Shown one piece after another: positions 1 to 7,140 of a stretch of DNA of 64,000 nt; positions within the stretch are counted from its first letter, which is position 1, and each line of letters starts with the position of its first letter. Origin of the DNA: an uncultured Caldilineaceae bacterium (lineage in GTDB: Bacteria; Chloroflexota; Anaerolineae; Caldilineales; Caldilineaceae); assembly GCA_958295915.1 (NCBI GenBank), contig OY282381.1, positions 3,618,722-3,682,721 of the forward strand. The letters run 5' to 3'. The notes under the pieces were generated by a model that had not been told where the DNA came from, did not search any database, and worked only from the letters and a program-made list of their open reading frames with translations. The position numbers were made by a program, and so were the translations under genes.

Positions 1-288
1 CGTTTAAGGTACTGAGCGACTTGGTTCAGGTTTATGTTCACAGCAGAATAGTGGCAGGCGGGGTATTTGTCAAGCGGAAAATGTTGCGAGGGTGCGTCTC
101 AAGATGGGGATGATGAATTTTTAACGCAAAGACGCAAAGGCGCAAAGGCGCCAGGATTTTTTCGGGGGTTTCCTTGGGGCTTCGCGTCCTGGCGTCATTC
201 GGGGGTAGGCTGCGCTGTGCGGGTCTGTCCTCTGCGGGTTTGTGATCCTGGGCGTTCTGTCACGGTGTATCTGTGGGGCGCGTGTTGG
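1..288. other. Left-edge region, repeat remnants
   Basis: No gene is supported here. Bases 94-113 hold the motif GCGTCTCAAGATGGGGATGA, which recurs upstream of every coiled-coil gene of the array that follows. It is followed at about 117-175 by a family A element (AACGCAAAGACGCAAAGG on the left, a decayed TCGCGTCCTGGCGTCATT on the right). From about 225 the sequence is the conserved 3' flank shared by all five array units. Bases 1-90 match nothing else in the window. Confidence 0.5.
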
Positions 289-726
289 CTAGGGCAACTG
301 CGCCAGGAGGTCACGGAGCAGCGGGAACAGAATGCCTGCAATCCCGATGCCCATCATCCACTTGAGCGCTCTCTGTTCCGATTGGACGGCCTGCACAGTG
401 ACGCGAACATCCGCCATCTCCCCTTGCAGCTCCGACTTGACGGCTGCGATATCCCCTTGCAGCTCCGACTTGACAGTTGCGATATCCGACCTGACGGCTG
501 CGATATCCCCTTGCAGCTCCGACTTGACAGTTGCGATATCCCCTTGCAGCTCCGACTTGACGGCTGCTATATCCGACTTGACGGTCTGCAGATCGGCTTT
601 GGTTGCCAGGTGTTCGTATGCGCCTTCGATGCGGGCGAGGCGTTCAGTTGGCATCGGGGCATTGCGTTGCGCTTCCAGCCGTGCGATGCGTTCTTCCAGG
701 GAGGCGGGCGCCGCTGTCGTTGCCAT
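289..726 (-). CDS. Tail-anchored coiled-coil protein, array copy 1
   Basis: The product has 145 residues. Residues 1-50 hold a conserved head (LEERIARLEAQR, then ARIEGAYEHLATKADLQTVK). The middle is a coiled coil of four 11-residue blocks of type SELQGDIAAVK and two 7-residue blocks of type SDIATVK. The tail has SEQRALKWMMG followed by a hydrophobic stretch IGIAGILFPLLRDLL, a likely C-terminal membrane anchor. The layout resembles the DUF1640/coiled-coil-anchor proteins of bacteria, but that link is by appearance only. An AGGAGA ribosome site lies 8 nt before the ATG. No function is known. A membrane-anchored rod or spacer is the natural reading. Confidence 0.8.
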   Translation of the reverse strand: MATTAAPASLEERIARLEAQRNAPMPTERLARIEGAYEHLATKADLQTVKSDIAAVKSELQGDIATVKSELQGDIAAVRSDIATVKSELQGDIAAVKSELQGEMADVRVTVQAVQSEQRALKWMMGIGIAGILFPLLRDLLAQLP

Positions 727-766
727 AGGTTTAGTCTCCTGACCGGTCAGATGAGGAGGTTGACTT

Positions 767-789
767 GCGCCTCTGCTCGGAAGAGGCGC
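767..789. repeat. Family C hairpin in the leader of each coiled-coil gene
   Basis: GCGCCTCT (767-774) pairs with AGAGGCGC (782-789) around a 7-nt loop. Copies lie at 1636-1658, 2339-2361, 3010-3032 and 3800-3822, in each 5' leader between promoter and ribosome site. The same element, usually starting GTTGAATGCGCCTCTGC, occurs elsewhere: about 8970-9008 inside a permease gene, 10641-10765 interrupted by another element, and 18347-18378 at the end of the TIM-barrel gene. It is a dispersed palindromic repeat rather than a regulator specific to the array. Confidence 0.7.
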
Positions 790-818
790 TGTAGAAGTCG
801 ATCTTTCACATCCTGCCC

Positions 819-847
819 TTATTCTCTTATTCTACCCGCTTTGTCAA
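819..847 (-). promoter_or_regulatory. Candidate promoter of coiled-coil copy 1, conserved in all five units
   Basis: On the minus strand TTGACA (842-847) is followed after 17 nt by GAATAA (819-824), giving a perfect -35 and a poor -10. The same TTGACA recurs at 1711-1716, 2414-2419, 3085-3090 and 3875-3880, always roughly 115 nt before the start codon. Conservation across units is partly trivial because the units are recent duplicates, so this supports but does not prove promoter function. Confidence 0.35.
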
Positions 848-960
848 CTACTGCGTAACCATGAATACGGAATGGGTGCGTCTCAAGATGGGGATGAAGT
901 CCTCTGCGGGTTTGTGATCCTGGGCGTTCTGTCACGGTGTATCTGTGGGGCGCGTGTTGG

Positions 961-1596
961 CTAGGGCAACTGCGCCAGGAGGTCACGGAGCAGCGGGAAC
1001 AGAATGCCTGCAATCCCGATGCCCATCATCCACTTGAGCGCTCTCTGTTCCGATTGGACGGCCTGCACAGTGACGCGAACATCCGCCATATCCCCTTGTA
1101 GCTCCGATTTGACGGCTGCGATATCCCCTTGTAGATCCGACTTGACGGCTGCGATATCCCCTTGCAGCTCCGACTTGACGGCTGCGATATCCCCTTGCAG
1201 CTCCGACTTGACGGCTGCGATATCCCCTTGCAGCTCCGACTTGACGGCTGCTATCTCTCCTTGCAGATCCGACTTGACGGCTGCGATATCCCCTTGCAGC
1301 TCCGACTTGACAGTTGCGATATCCCCTTGCAGCTCCGACTTGACAGTTGCGATATCCCCTTGCAGCTCCGACTTGACAGTTGCGATATCCGACCTGACGG
1401 TTGCGATATCCCCTTGTAGATCCGACTTGACGGTTGCTATATCCGCCTTGACGGTCTGCAGATCGGCTTTGGTTGCCAGGTGTTCGTATGCGCCTTCGAT
1501 GCGGGCGAGGCGTTCAGTGGGCATCGGGGCGTTGCGTTGCGCTTCCAGCCGTGCGATGCGTTCTTCCAGGGAGGCGGGCGCCGCTGTCGTTGCCAT
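961..1596 (-). CDS. Tail-anchored coiled-coil protein, array copy 2 (longest)
   Basis: The product has 211 residues with the same head and membrane tail as the other four copies. The rod is extended to ten hendecad blocks and two heptads, exactly six blocks (66 residues) longer than copies 1 and 4. Several adjacent blocks are identical at DNA level (CTTGCAGCTCCGACTTGAC repeated every 33 bp), as expected from replication slippage or unequal crossover. Leader and ribosome site match copy 1. Hendecads give a slightly right-handed or nearly straight coiled coil, so added blocks should lengthen the rod without changing its register. Confidence 0.8.
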   Translation of the reverse strand: MATTAAPASLEERIARLEAQRNAPMPTERLARIEGAYEHLATKADLQTVKADIATVKSDLQGDIATVRSDIATVKSELQGDIATVKSELQGDIATVKSELQGDIAAVKSDLQGEIAAVKSELQGDIAAVKSELQGDIAAVKSELQGDIAAVKSDLQGDIAAVKSELQGDMADVRVTVQAVQSEQRALKWMMGIGIAGILFPLLRDLLAQLP

Positions 1597-1828
1597 AGGT
1601 TTAGTCTCCTGACCGGTCAGAGAGGAGGTTGACTTGCGCCTCTGCTCGGAAGAGGCGCTGTAGAAGTCGATCTTTCACATCCTGCCCTTATTCTCTTATT
1701 CTACCTGCTTTGTCAACTACTGCGTAACCATGAATACGAATAGGTGCGTCTCAAGATGGGGATGAAGTCCTCTGCGGGTTTGTGATCCTGGGCGTTCTGT
1801 CACGGTGTATCTGTGGGGCGCGTGTTGG

Positions 1829-2299
1829 CTAGGGCAACTGCGCCAGGAGGTCACGGAGCAGCGGGAACAGAATGCCTGCAATCCCGATGCCCATCATCCA
1901 CTTGAGCGCTCTCTGTTCCGATTGGACGGCCTGCACAGTGACGCGAACATCCGCCATCTCCCCTTGTAGCTCCGACTTGACGGCTACGATATCCCCTTGC
2001 AGCTCCGACTTGACGGCTGCGATATCCCCTTGTAGCTCCGACTTGACGGTTGCGATATCCCCTTGCAGCTCCGACTTGACAGTTGCTATATCCGACCTGA
2101 CGGTTGCGATATCCCCTTGTAGATCCGACTTGACGGCTGCTATATCCGACTTGACGGTCTGCAGATCGGCTTTGGTTGCCAGGTGTTCGTATGCGCCTTC
2201 GATGCGGGCGAGGCGTTCAGTGGGCATCGGGGCGTTGCGTTGCGCTTCCAGCCGTGCGATGCGTTCTTCCAGGGAGGCGGGCGCCGCTGTCGTTGCCAT
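1829..2299 (-). CDS. Tail-anchored coiled-coil protein, array copy 3
   Basis: The product has 156 residues with five hendecads and two heptads. Head and tail are as in the sister copies. One block reads SELQGDIVAVK, with Ala to Val at a core position, and this substitution is shared with copy 4, suggesting that copies 3 and 4 are closest relatives or exchanged sequence. The start is the ATG just after the conserved AGGAGACTAAAGC leader end. Confidence 0.8.
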   Translation of the reverse strand: MATTAAPASLEERIARLEAQRNAPMPTERLARIEGAYEHLATKADLQTVKSDIAAVKSDLQGDIATVRSDIATVKSELQGDIATVKSELQGDIAAVKSELQGDIVAVKSELQGEMADVRVTVQAVQSEQRALKWMMGIGIAGILFPLLRDLLAQLP

Positions 2300-2532
2300 A
2301 GCTTTAGTCTCCTGACCGGTCAGAGAGGAGGTTGACTTGCGCCTCTGCTCGGAAGAGGCGCTGTAGAAGTCGATCTTTCACATCCTGCCCTTATTCTCTT
2401 ATTCTACCCGCTTTGTCAACTACTGCGTAACCATGAATACGGAATGGGTGCGTCTCAAGATGGGGATGAAGTCCTCTGCGGGTTTGTGATCCTGGGCGTT
2501 CTGTCACGGTGTATCTGTGGGGCGCGTGTTGG

Positions 2533-2970
2533 CTAGGGCAACTGCGCCAGGAGGTCACGGAGCAGCGGGAACAGAATGCCTGCAATCCCGATGCCCATCA
2601 TCCACTTGAGCGCTCTCTGTTCCGATTGGACGGCCTGCACAGTGACGCGAACATCCGCCATCTCCCCTTGCAGCTCCGACTTGACGGCTACGATATCCCC
2701 TTGCAGCTCCGACTTGACAGTTGCTATATCCGACCTGACGGCTGCGATATCCCCTTGCAGCTCCGACTTGACGGCTGCGATATCCCCTTGCAGCTCCGAC
2801 TTGACAGTTGCTATATCCGCCTTGACGGTCTGCAGATCGGCTTTGGTTGCCAGGTGTTCGTATGCGCCTTCGATGCGGGCGAGGCGTTCAGTGGGCATCG
2901 GGGCGTTGCGTTGCGCTTCCAGCCGTGCGATGCGTTCTTCCAGGGAGGCGGGCGCCGCTGTCGTTGCCAT
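2533..2970 (-). CDS. Tail-anchored coiled-coil protein, array copy 4
   Basis: The product has 145 residues with four hendecads and two heptads, the same length as copy 1 but with a different block order and the ADIATVK first heptad of copy 2. Head, C-terminal hydrophobic anchor and leader are conserved. Mixed block identities across copies indicate reshuffling rather than simple duplication. Confidence 0.8.
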   Translation of the reverse strand: MATTAAPASLEERIARLEAQRNAPMPTERLARIEGAYEHLATKADLQTVKADIATVKSELQGDIAAVKSELQGDIAAVRSDIATVKSELQGDIVAVKSELQGEMADVRVTVQAVQSEQRALKWMMGIGIAGILFPLLRDLLAQLP

Positions 2971-3203
2971 AGCTTTAGTCTCCTGACCGGTCAGAGAGGA
3001 GGTTGACTTGCGCCTCTGCTCGGAAGAGGCGCTGTAGAAGTCGATCTTTCACATCCTGCCCTTATTCTCTTATTCTACCTGCTTTGTCAACTACTGCGTA
3101 ACCATGAATACGGAATGGGTGCGTCTCAAGATGGGGATGAAGTCCTCTGCGGGTTTGTGATCCTGGGCGTTCTGTCACGGTGTATCTGTGGGGCGCGTGT
3201 TGG

Positions 3204-3761
3204 CTAGGGCAACTGCGCCAGGAGGTCACGGAGCAGCGGGAACAGAATGCCTGCAATCCCGATGCCCATCATCCACTTGAGCGCTCTCTGTTCCGATTGG
3301 ACGGCCTGCACAGTGACGCGAACATCCGCCATCTCCCCTTGCAGCTCCGACTTGACAGTTGCTATATCCGACCTGACGGCTGCGATATCCCCTTGCAGCT
3401 CCGACCTGACGGCTGCGATATCCCCTTGCAGCTCCGACTTGACGGCTGCTATCTCCCCTTGTAGCTCCGACTTGACAGTTGCTATATCCGACCTGACGGC
3501 TGCTATATCTCCTTGCAGCTCCGACCTGACGGCTGCTATATCCCCTTGCAGATCCGACTTGACGGCTGCGATATCCCCTTGCAGATCCGACTTGACAGTT
3601 TGTATATCCGCCTTGACGGTCTGCAGATCGGCTTTGGTTGCCAGGTGTTCGTATGCGCCTTCGATGCGGGCGAGGCGTTCAGTTGGCATCGGGGCGTTGC
3701 GTTGCGCTTCCAGCCGTGCGATGCGTTCTTCCAGGGAGGCGGGCGCCGCTGTCGTTGCCAT
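3204..3761 (-). CDS. Tail-anchored coiled-coil protein, array copy 5
   Basis: The product has 185 residues with seven hendecads and three heptads. It carries a unique first heptad ADIQTVK and an internal duplication of the segment SELQGDIAAVR-SDIATVK. It is the array member nearest to the shared transcription direction of the DUF1156 gene, but a family A repeat block (3932-4110) separates them. The leader has lost one T before the AGGAG relative to copies 1-2. Function is unknown. Confidence 0.8.
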   Translation of the reverse strand: MATTAAPASLEERIARLEAQRNAPMPTERLARIEGAYEHLATKADLQTVKADIQTVKSDLQGDIAAVKSDLQGDIAAVRSELQGDIAAVRSDIATVKSELQGEIAAVKSELQGDIAAVRSELQGDIAAVRSDIATVKSELQGEMADVRVTVQAVQSEQRALKWMMGIGIAGILFPLLRDLLAQLP

Positions 3762-3931
3762 AGGTTAGTCTCCTGACCGGTCAGAGAGGAGGTTGACTTG
3801 CGCCTCTGCTCGGAAGAGGCGCTGTAGAAGTCGATGTTTCACATCCTGCCCTTATTCTCTTATTCTACCCGCTTTGTCAACTACTGCGTAACCATGAATA
3901 CGGAATGGGTGCGTCTCAAGATGGGGATGAT

Positions 3932-4110
3932 GAATTTTTAACGCAAAGCAGCCAAGATGTTTCCGGGATTTTCCTTGCGTCTTCGCGCCCTTGCGTCCTT
4001 GCGTTGAAATTGGTGGAGAATGTAACGCCAAGCCGCAAAGTCGCAAAGATTTTTCTGGGGTTTTCCTTGCGTCTTCGCGCCCTTGCGTCCTTGCGTTAAA
4101 AAGCGTTAAA
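3932..4110. repeat. Family A repeat block, two head-to-tail elements
   Basis: Each element has a left end AACGC(C/A)AAG..CGCAAAG, a spacer with a TTTTC-GGG-TTTTCC core, and a right end CCTTGCGTCTTCGCGCCC then TTGCGTCCTTGCGTT. Left and right ends are roughly inverted copies, so the whole element can fold. Related copies lie at 117-175, 6355-6450 (inside the DUF1156 gene), 7046-7125 and about 13093-13130. Confidence 0.75.
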
Positions 4111-4141
4111 AAATTCGATTTCCCTTGCGTTAATTTCTGCG

Positions 4142-5707
4142 TCAGAATAACCGCGCCCTGTCGGGTTGATGCATCCGATCCATGATGCGGGGCCACTCGG
4201 TTACGAGCGTATTGAAGATAACAGCGTTGTCCGAGTCGCCGGCGCGATCATAGTGGTTATAGAGAAGGCGCGCCAGCCGCTCGACAGAGTTGACGTTGCC
4301 ATACATGGCTCTGGCGACATCCGCCGCGCCGTTGATATAGCCTCCGTCCTCATACTCCAGGTGGTAGACCATGCGCATGCAGCCCTCCCAGGCCGTCGAA
4401 ATACTGGGAAGAGAGGAGTAGTCAGTGTCCCGGTCCCCCTGATATGCCTCCAACGGCAGCAGCTGCACCGCGCCCCGTTCGGCCGTGAGCAGCTCGCTCA
4501 TAGCTGCTACGGCCACGTTTTTGGCCCGCGCCAGGTCTTCGGCCTGTCCGTATGCGCCTTGGTCGTATCCGTGCTCCTTGAGCCACTCCAGGCAGAAGCG
4601 GCTGGCTGAATCGAGGTCGCCCTCCTGTTTCTGGTCATAATCGGAGATGGCCTTATTGATGGCTGTCAGGGCCTCGCGCATCGGCACCGGCTTGCCGCTG
4701 ACCGTCGCCACGCGGCTGTAGCGGGAGTAGATCTCCATGCCCGGCCCGATGGCGGCCTGGGCCAGGTCGGTCGGCGCGATATGGCCCTCGCGCGTGAGAT
4801 GGTCGAGGGCGGCCGGCATCTCCCGTTCCAGCGCATCGTAAAACTGGCGGCGCGTGGCCGCGCGCGCATCCGCAGGCCGCGGCCGGCAGACCAGCACAAC
4901 CGACGACGCCAGCGCGTTGGTTTTTAGAGCGTTTGAGCGTGCGGAGAACTCTGTTCGCATTGGCCAAGTGCCGACTATGCGGAAGCCGGCCGACACCAGC
5001 GCGGATAGCATCGTCTCCCAGCCAGTGGACATCCTGCCCTGACGCTTCTCTTCCTGCTGCTTGTAGGCGTAGAAAATAGACGACGGAAACTCTGGGCTGC
5101 AGCGCGCGCGTATCCGCCGCAGTGTCTTGTTCAGCAGGTCCTCGAATCTATCGCGCGCATTCTCAAATCGAGGCGCGGCGATCATCTCCTCCTGTATCGG
5201 CACGAGGATGCCGGCGAACAGGTCGGGGTATGTGTCACGCAGCAGCGGGCGCAGCCACACGTAAAAGAAGTCGGAGAGTTGGGCGTAGCTGATGTTGTCA
5301 TAGTAGGGCGGGTCGGTGACGATAACCGGGCCGCCTTCGGCGTGAATGGTGGTGGCGGCGTCCGCCTGATACGCCTGGCCTGTGTTGGTATTGGCAGGCA
5401 GACGTTCAACAACTTTGGCAGCCCATTCTATCTGACCATTCAAACTACCCGTTGAGTTGGCGAACGGGTTTGCTTCGGCAAAATCCCAGACCATCGGAAT
5501 TGCTTGGCGGGTGAAAACGTTTCTCACGTTTTCACCCGCTGTACCCGCGCCCCATGAGACAAACCTAGAACAATAATCAGCGTTTTTGCTTATAGCTAGG
5601 GCAAGGTATGTGCAGACTGCATTGGCGTACTCCTCATCAGCCTCGTCGTTCATCACTAGAGCGCGAACATCAGACATTAGGTCGCTGAACGTGGTCAGCG
5701 CGGTCAA
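4142..5707 (-). CDS. DUF1156-type DNA methylase, C-terminal part (split gene)
   Basis: This is the C-terminal 521 residues of an adenine-specific DNA methylase of the DUF1156 family. Residues 132-135 are the catalytic DPPY motif (TDPPYYDNISYAQLSDFFY), the N6-adenine methylase active-site loop. Downstream, the TGWE and LVCRPR segments fit the family C-terminus. The reading frame is the same as that of the upstream N-terminal part (5765-7027). The two are separated only by a TAA stop within a palindrome, and translation through it would continue as GYGITHWHQLFSERQ into LTALTTFSDL. No ribosome site is obvious before 5707, so independent translation is doubtful. Confidence 0.75.
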   Translation of the reverse strand: MTALTTFSDLMSDVRALVMNDEADEEYANAVCTYLALAISKNADYCSRFVSWGAGTAGENVRNVFTRQAIPMVWDFAEANPFANSTGSLNGQIEWAAKVVERLPANTNTGQAYQADAATTIHAEGGPVIVTDPPYYDNISYAQLSDFFYVWLRPLLRDTYPDLFAGILVPIQEEMIAAPRFENARDRFEDLLNKTLRRIRARCSPEFPSSIFYAYKQQEEKRQGRMSTGWETMLSALVSAGFRIVGTWPMRTEFSARSNALKTNALASSVVLVCRPRPADARAATRRQFYDALEREMPAALDHLTREGHIAPTDLAQAAIGPGMEIYSRYSRVATVSGKPVPMREALTAINKAISDYDQKQEGDLDSASRFCLEWLKEHGYDQGAYGQAEDLARAKNVAVAAMSELLTAERGAVQLLPLEAYQGDRDTDYSSLPSISTAWEGCMRMVYHLEYEDGGYINGAADVARAMYGNVNSVERLARLLYNHYDRAGDSDNAVIFNTLVTEWPRIMDRMHQPDRARLF

Positions 5708-5749
5708 CTGACGCTCGCTGAAAAGCTGATGCCAATGCGTGATGCCGTA

Positions 5750-5782
5750 CCCACGACCGCTGACTTAGTCAGCGGTCGTGGG
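5750..5782. repeat. 33-bp perfect palindrome with stop codon in its loop
   Basis: Two 15-nt arms (CCCACGACCGCTGAC and its exact complement) flank a 3-nt loop. On the coding (minus) strand the loop is TAA and is in frame, ending the N-terminal half of the DUF1156 methylase. The length, 33 bp, keeps the downstream frame. It looks like a small palindromic element inserted into the gene, encoding PTTAD-stop-VSGRG. Confidence 0.85.
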
Positions 5783-7027
5783 CATTCTTTGTGTAGGCCG
5801 CCACTCTGGTTCGGCTTTTAGCGCCGCCTGAATATGCTCCTCCGTTGGCGACAAGAACAACCGCTTGCGATCTCCCTCGGCCACGATGGCGGTCATCTGC
5901 TCGCCCATGTTGCCGGCTCTGGCCTGCTCTCGCACGTATGCCAGCCGCGCCGTGCCCCCGCAGGCGACGCAGAATGCACCGTTGCGGTTGACGGCGCCGG
6001 TCTGCGGCACGCCGTCCCTATGGTCCTGAACCACAAACGAAATCCGATTCTCCGCCCGCTCAACCACCGGCCTCGTCCAGTGTGTTCGTCTTCTGGATAG
6101 CTGAAAAGTGCGCATCAGCGGCATCTGCACGCCGCAGGCCGGGTTGGGGCAGGGCACGGTGCGCGCCCACAGCCAGGCGATCACAGTGGCTTGGCTGCCA
6201 TCGGACAGCTTTATCTTGGGATAGAAATGGCCGATGCGCTTAAACGCCTCCTCCCGCATCCAGCGCCCATAGTAGCGAATATCGGCAGCCAGCCCTGCCG
6301 CGCCATTGAAATCAACGCCGCCATGGCGCGAAGCCGCGGAGCCGCGCTGAAACTCCTGAGTATTCTCTGGGTTGTTCTTTGCGTCCTTGCGCCCTTGCGT
6401 CTTTGCGTTAAAAAATTCAGTCTCCTTTGCGTTAAAAAGCCCAGACTCTCCACCAGGATTGACCGGCGGCCGCCCGGCGAACTTAGGCGGCAGCTCAATC
6501 AGCGCCTTGTTGATAAGCACGGCGACCGGATTGAGATCTGTGCCCACGGCGCGCAGCCCCAGCCGCTGCGCCTCCAGCGGTATGGAGCCGCCGCCGGCGA
6601 AGGGATCATAGATAGACAAAGCTTGCTCGCCCAGGTAGCGCAGCAATTCTGCCGGCGCGCTGGGCGCTCTCTCCCCACGCGTGCGGGCGACGGAGCGGGC
6701 GATCTCATAGCGCGCCCTGTTCAGGAGATCCCGCGCCCCCGGCCTGCTCTCGTCGGTACTCTCCCACTTCACCAACTCGCTGATAATGTCGTGCAGCCGT
6801 TTGCGTTCGGCCGCTTGCTCGGCATCGCTGGGGAACTCATCGGGACAGGATGACGGATCGTCCACCAGGCTGGCGAAGATAACAGCGCGGCAGGCCGCCA
6901 GCGGACGACGCGCCCACCACATATGCAACGTGCTGGGATGGCCGTGGCGGATCGACTTTTCGCGCGCCGCCTCGCGGTTGATATCGGCCAGCGGCAGATC
7001 AACTTCGATCAGCTTCTTACGATTCAT
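5765..7027 (-). CDS. DUF1156-type DNA methylase, N-terminal part (split gene)
   Basis: The product has 420 residues and starts with the DUF1156 signature (DINREAAREKSIRHGHPSTL, then HMWWARRP at 35-42). SAM-binding motif I is DPFAGGGS at 141-148, followed by GTDLNPVAVLINKAL. Cysteine pairs CPNPAC (about 293-298) and CVAC suggest a zinc ribbon. Residues about 192-240 are a foreign, in-frame insertion made by a family A repeat (FFNAKTQGRKDAKNNPEN). The order motif I, zinc region, DPPY fits the alpha/gamma order. In other genomes such enzymes often sit with DUF499 ATPases and helicases in defence loci (family knowledge). No such partner is here. With the palindromic stop, the locus is probably a pseudogene or needs readthrough. 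Confidence 0.75.
   Translation of the reverse strand: MNRKKLIEVDLPLADINREAAREKSIRHGHPSTLHMWWARRPLAACRAVIFASLVDDPSSCPDEFPSDAEQAAERKRLHDIISELVKWESTDESRPGARDLLNRARYEIARSVARTRGERAPSAPAELLRYLGEQALSIYDPFAGGGSIPLEAQRLGLRAVGTDLNPVAVLINKALIELPPKFAGRPPVNPGGESGLFNAKETEFFNAKTQGRKDAKNNPENTQEFQRGSAASRHGGVDFNGAAGLAADIRYYGRWMREEAFKRIGHFYPKIKLSDGSQATVIAWLWARTVPCPNPACGVQMPLMRTFQLSRRRTHWTRPVVERAENRISFVVQDHRDGVPQTGAVNRNGAFCVACGGTARLAYVREQARAGNMGEQMTAIVAEGDRKRLFLSPTEEHIQAALKAEPEWRPTQRMPTTAD
6355..6450. repeat. Family A element inside the DUF1156 gene
   Basis: TTCTTTGCGTCCTTGCGCCC then TTGCGTCTTTGCGTTAAA matches the right end of the intergenic family A elements. A second CTTTGCGTTAAAAA follows. Read on the coding strand it gives FNAKTQGRKDAKN, with no frameshift, between LFNAKETE and the conserved NGAAGLAADIRYYGRWMREE segment. 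Confidence 0.8.
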
Positions 7028-7140
7028 AAATAGCGTTTCTCCACCAATTTCAACGCAATGCCGCCATGTCGCAAGGCTTTATCCGGGTTTTCCTTGCGTC
7101 CTTTGCGCCTTTGCGTTGTATTGTTCGCCGCCCGCCTCTC
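7028..7140. repeat. Intergenic family A element
   Basis: The gap between the DUF1156 gene start and the permease stop is almost entirely a family A element (AACGCAATGCCGCCATGTCGC, then CCTTGCGTCCTTTGCGCC, then TTTGCGTTG). No promoter could be assigned for the minus-strand DUF1156 gene within it. Confidence 0.65.

Larger units (their letters stand above)
289..3900 (-). repeat. Five-unit tandem gene array (coiled-coil genes)
   Basis: Five consecutive direct repeats of about 670-870 bp, each carrying one complete minus-strand gene plus its leader and 3' flank. Outside the internal 33-bp/21-bp repeat tract, the units differ by only a few bases. The unit length varies because the tract has 4, 10, 5, 4 and 7 hendecad codon blocks in array order. 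The near identity of flanks and gene ends implies recent duplication or ongoing gene conversion. Short-read assemblies often collapse such arrays, so the copy number itself is assembly-dependent. Confidence 0.9.

Noticed and set aside
1004..1612. Plus-strand open frame of 202 codons opposite coiled-coil copy 2, with similar ones opposite the other copies
   Set aside because: It is open only because a 33-bp codon repeat lacks stops in several frames. The minus-strand frame has the ribosome site, heptad/hendecad logic and membrane anchor.
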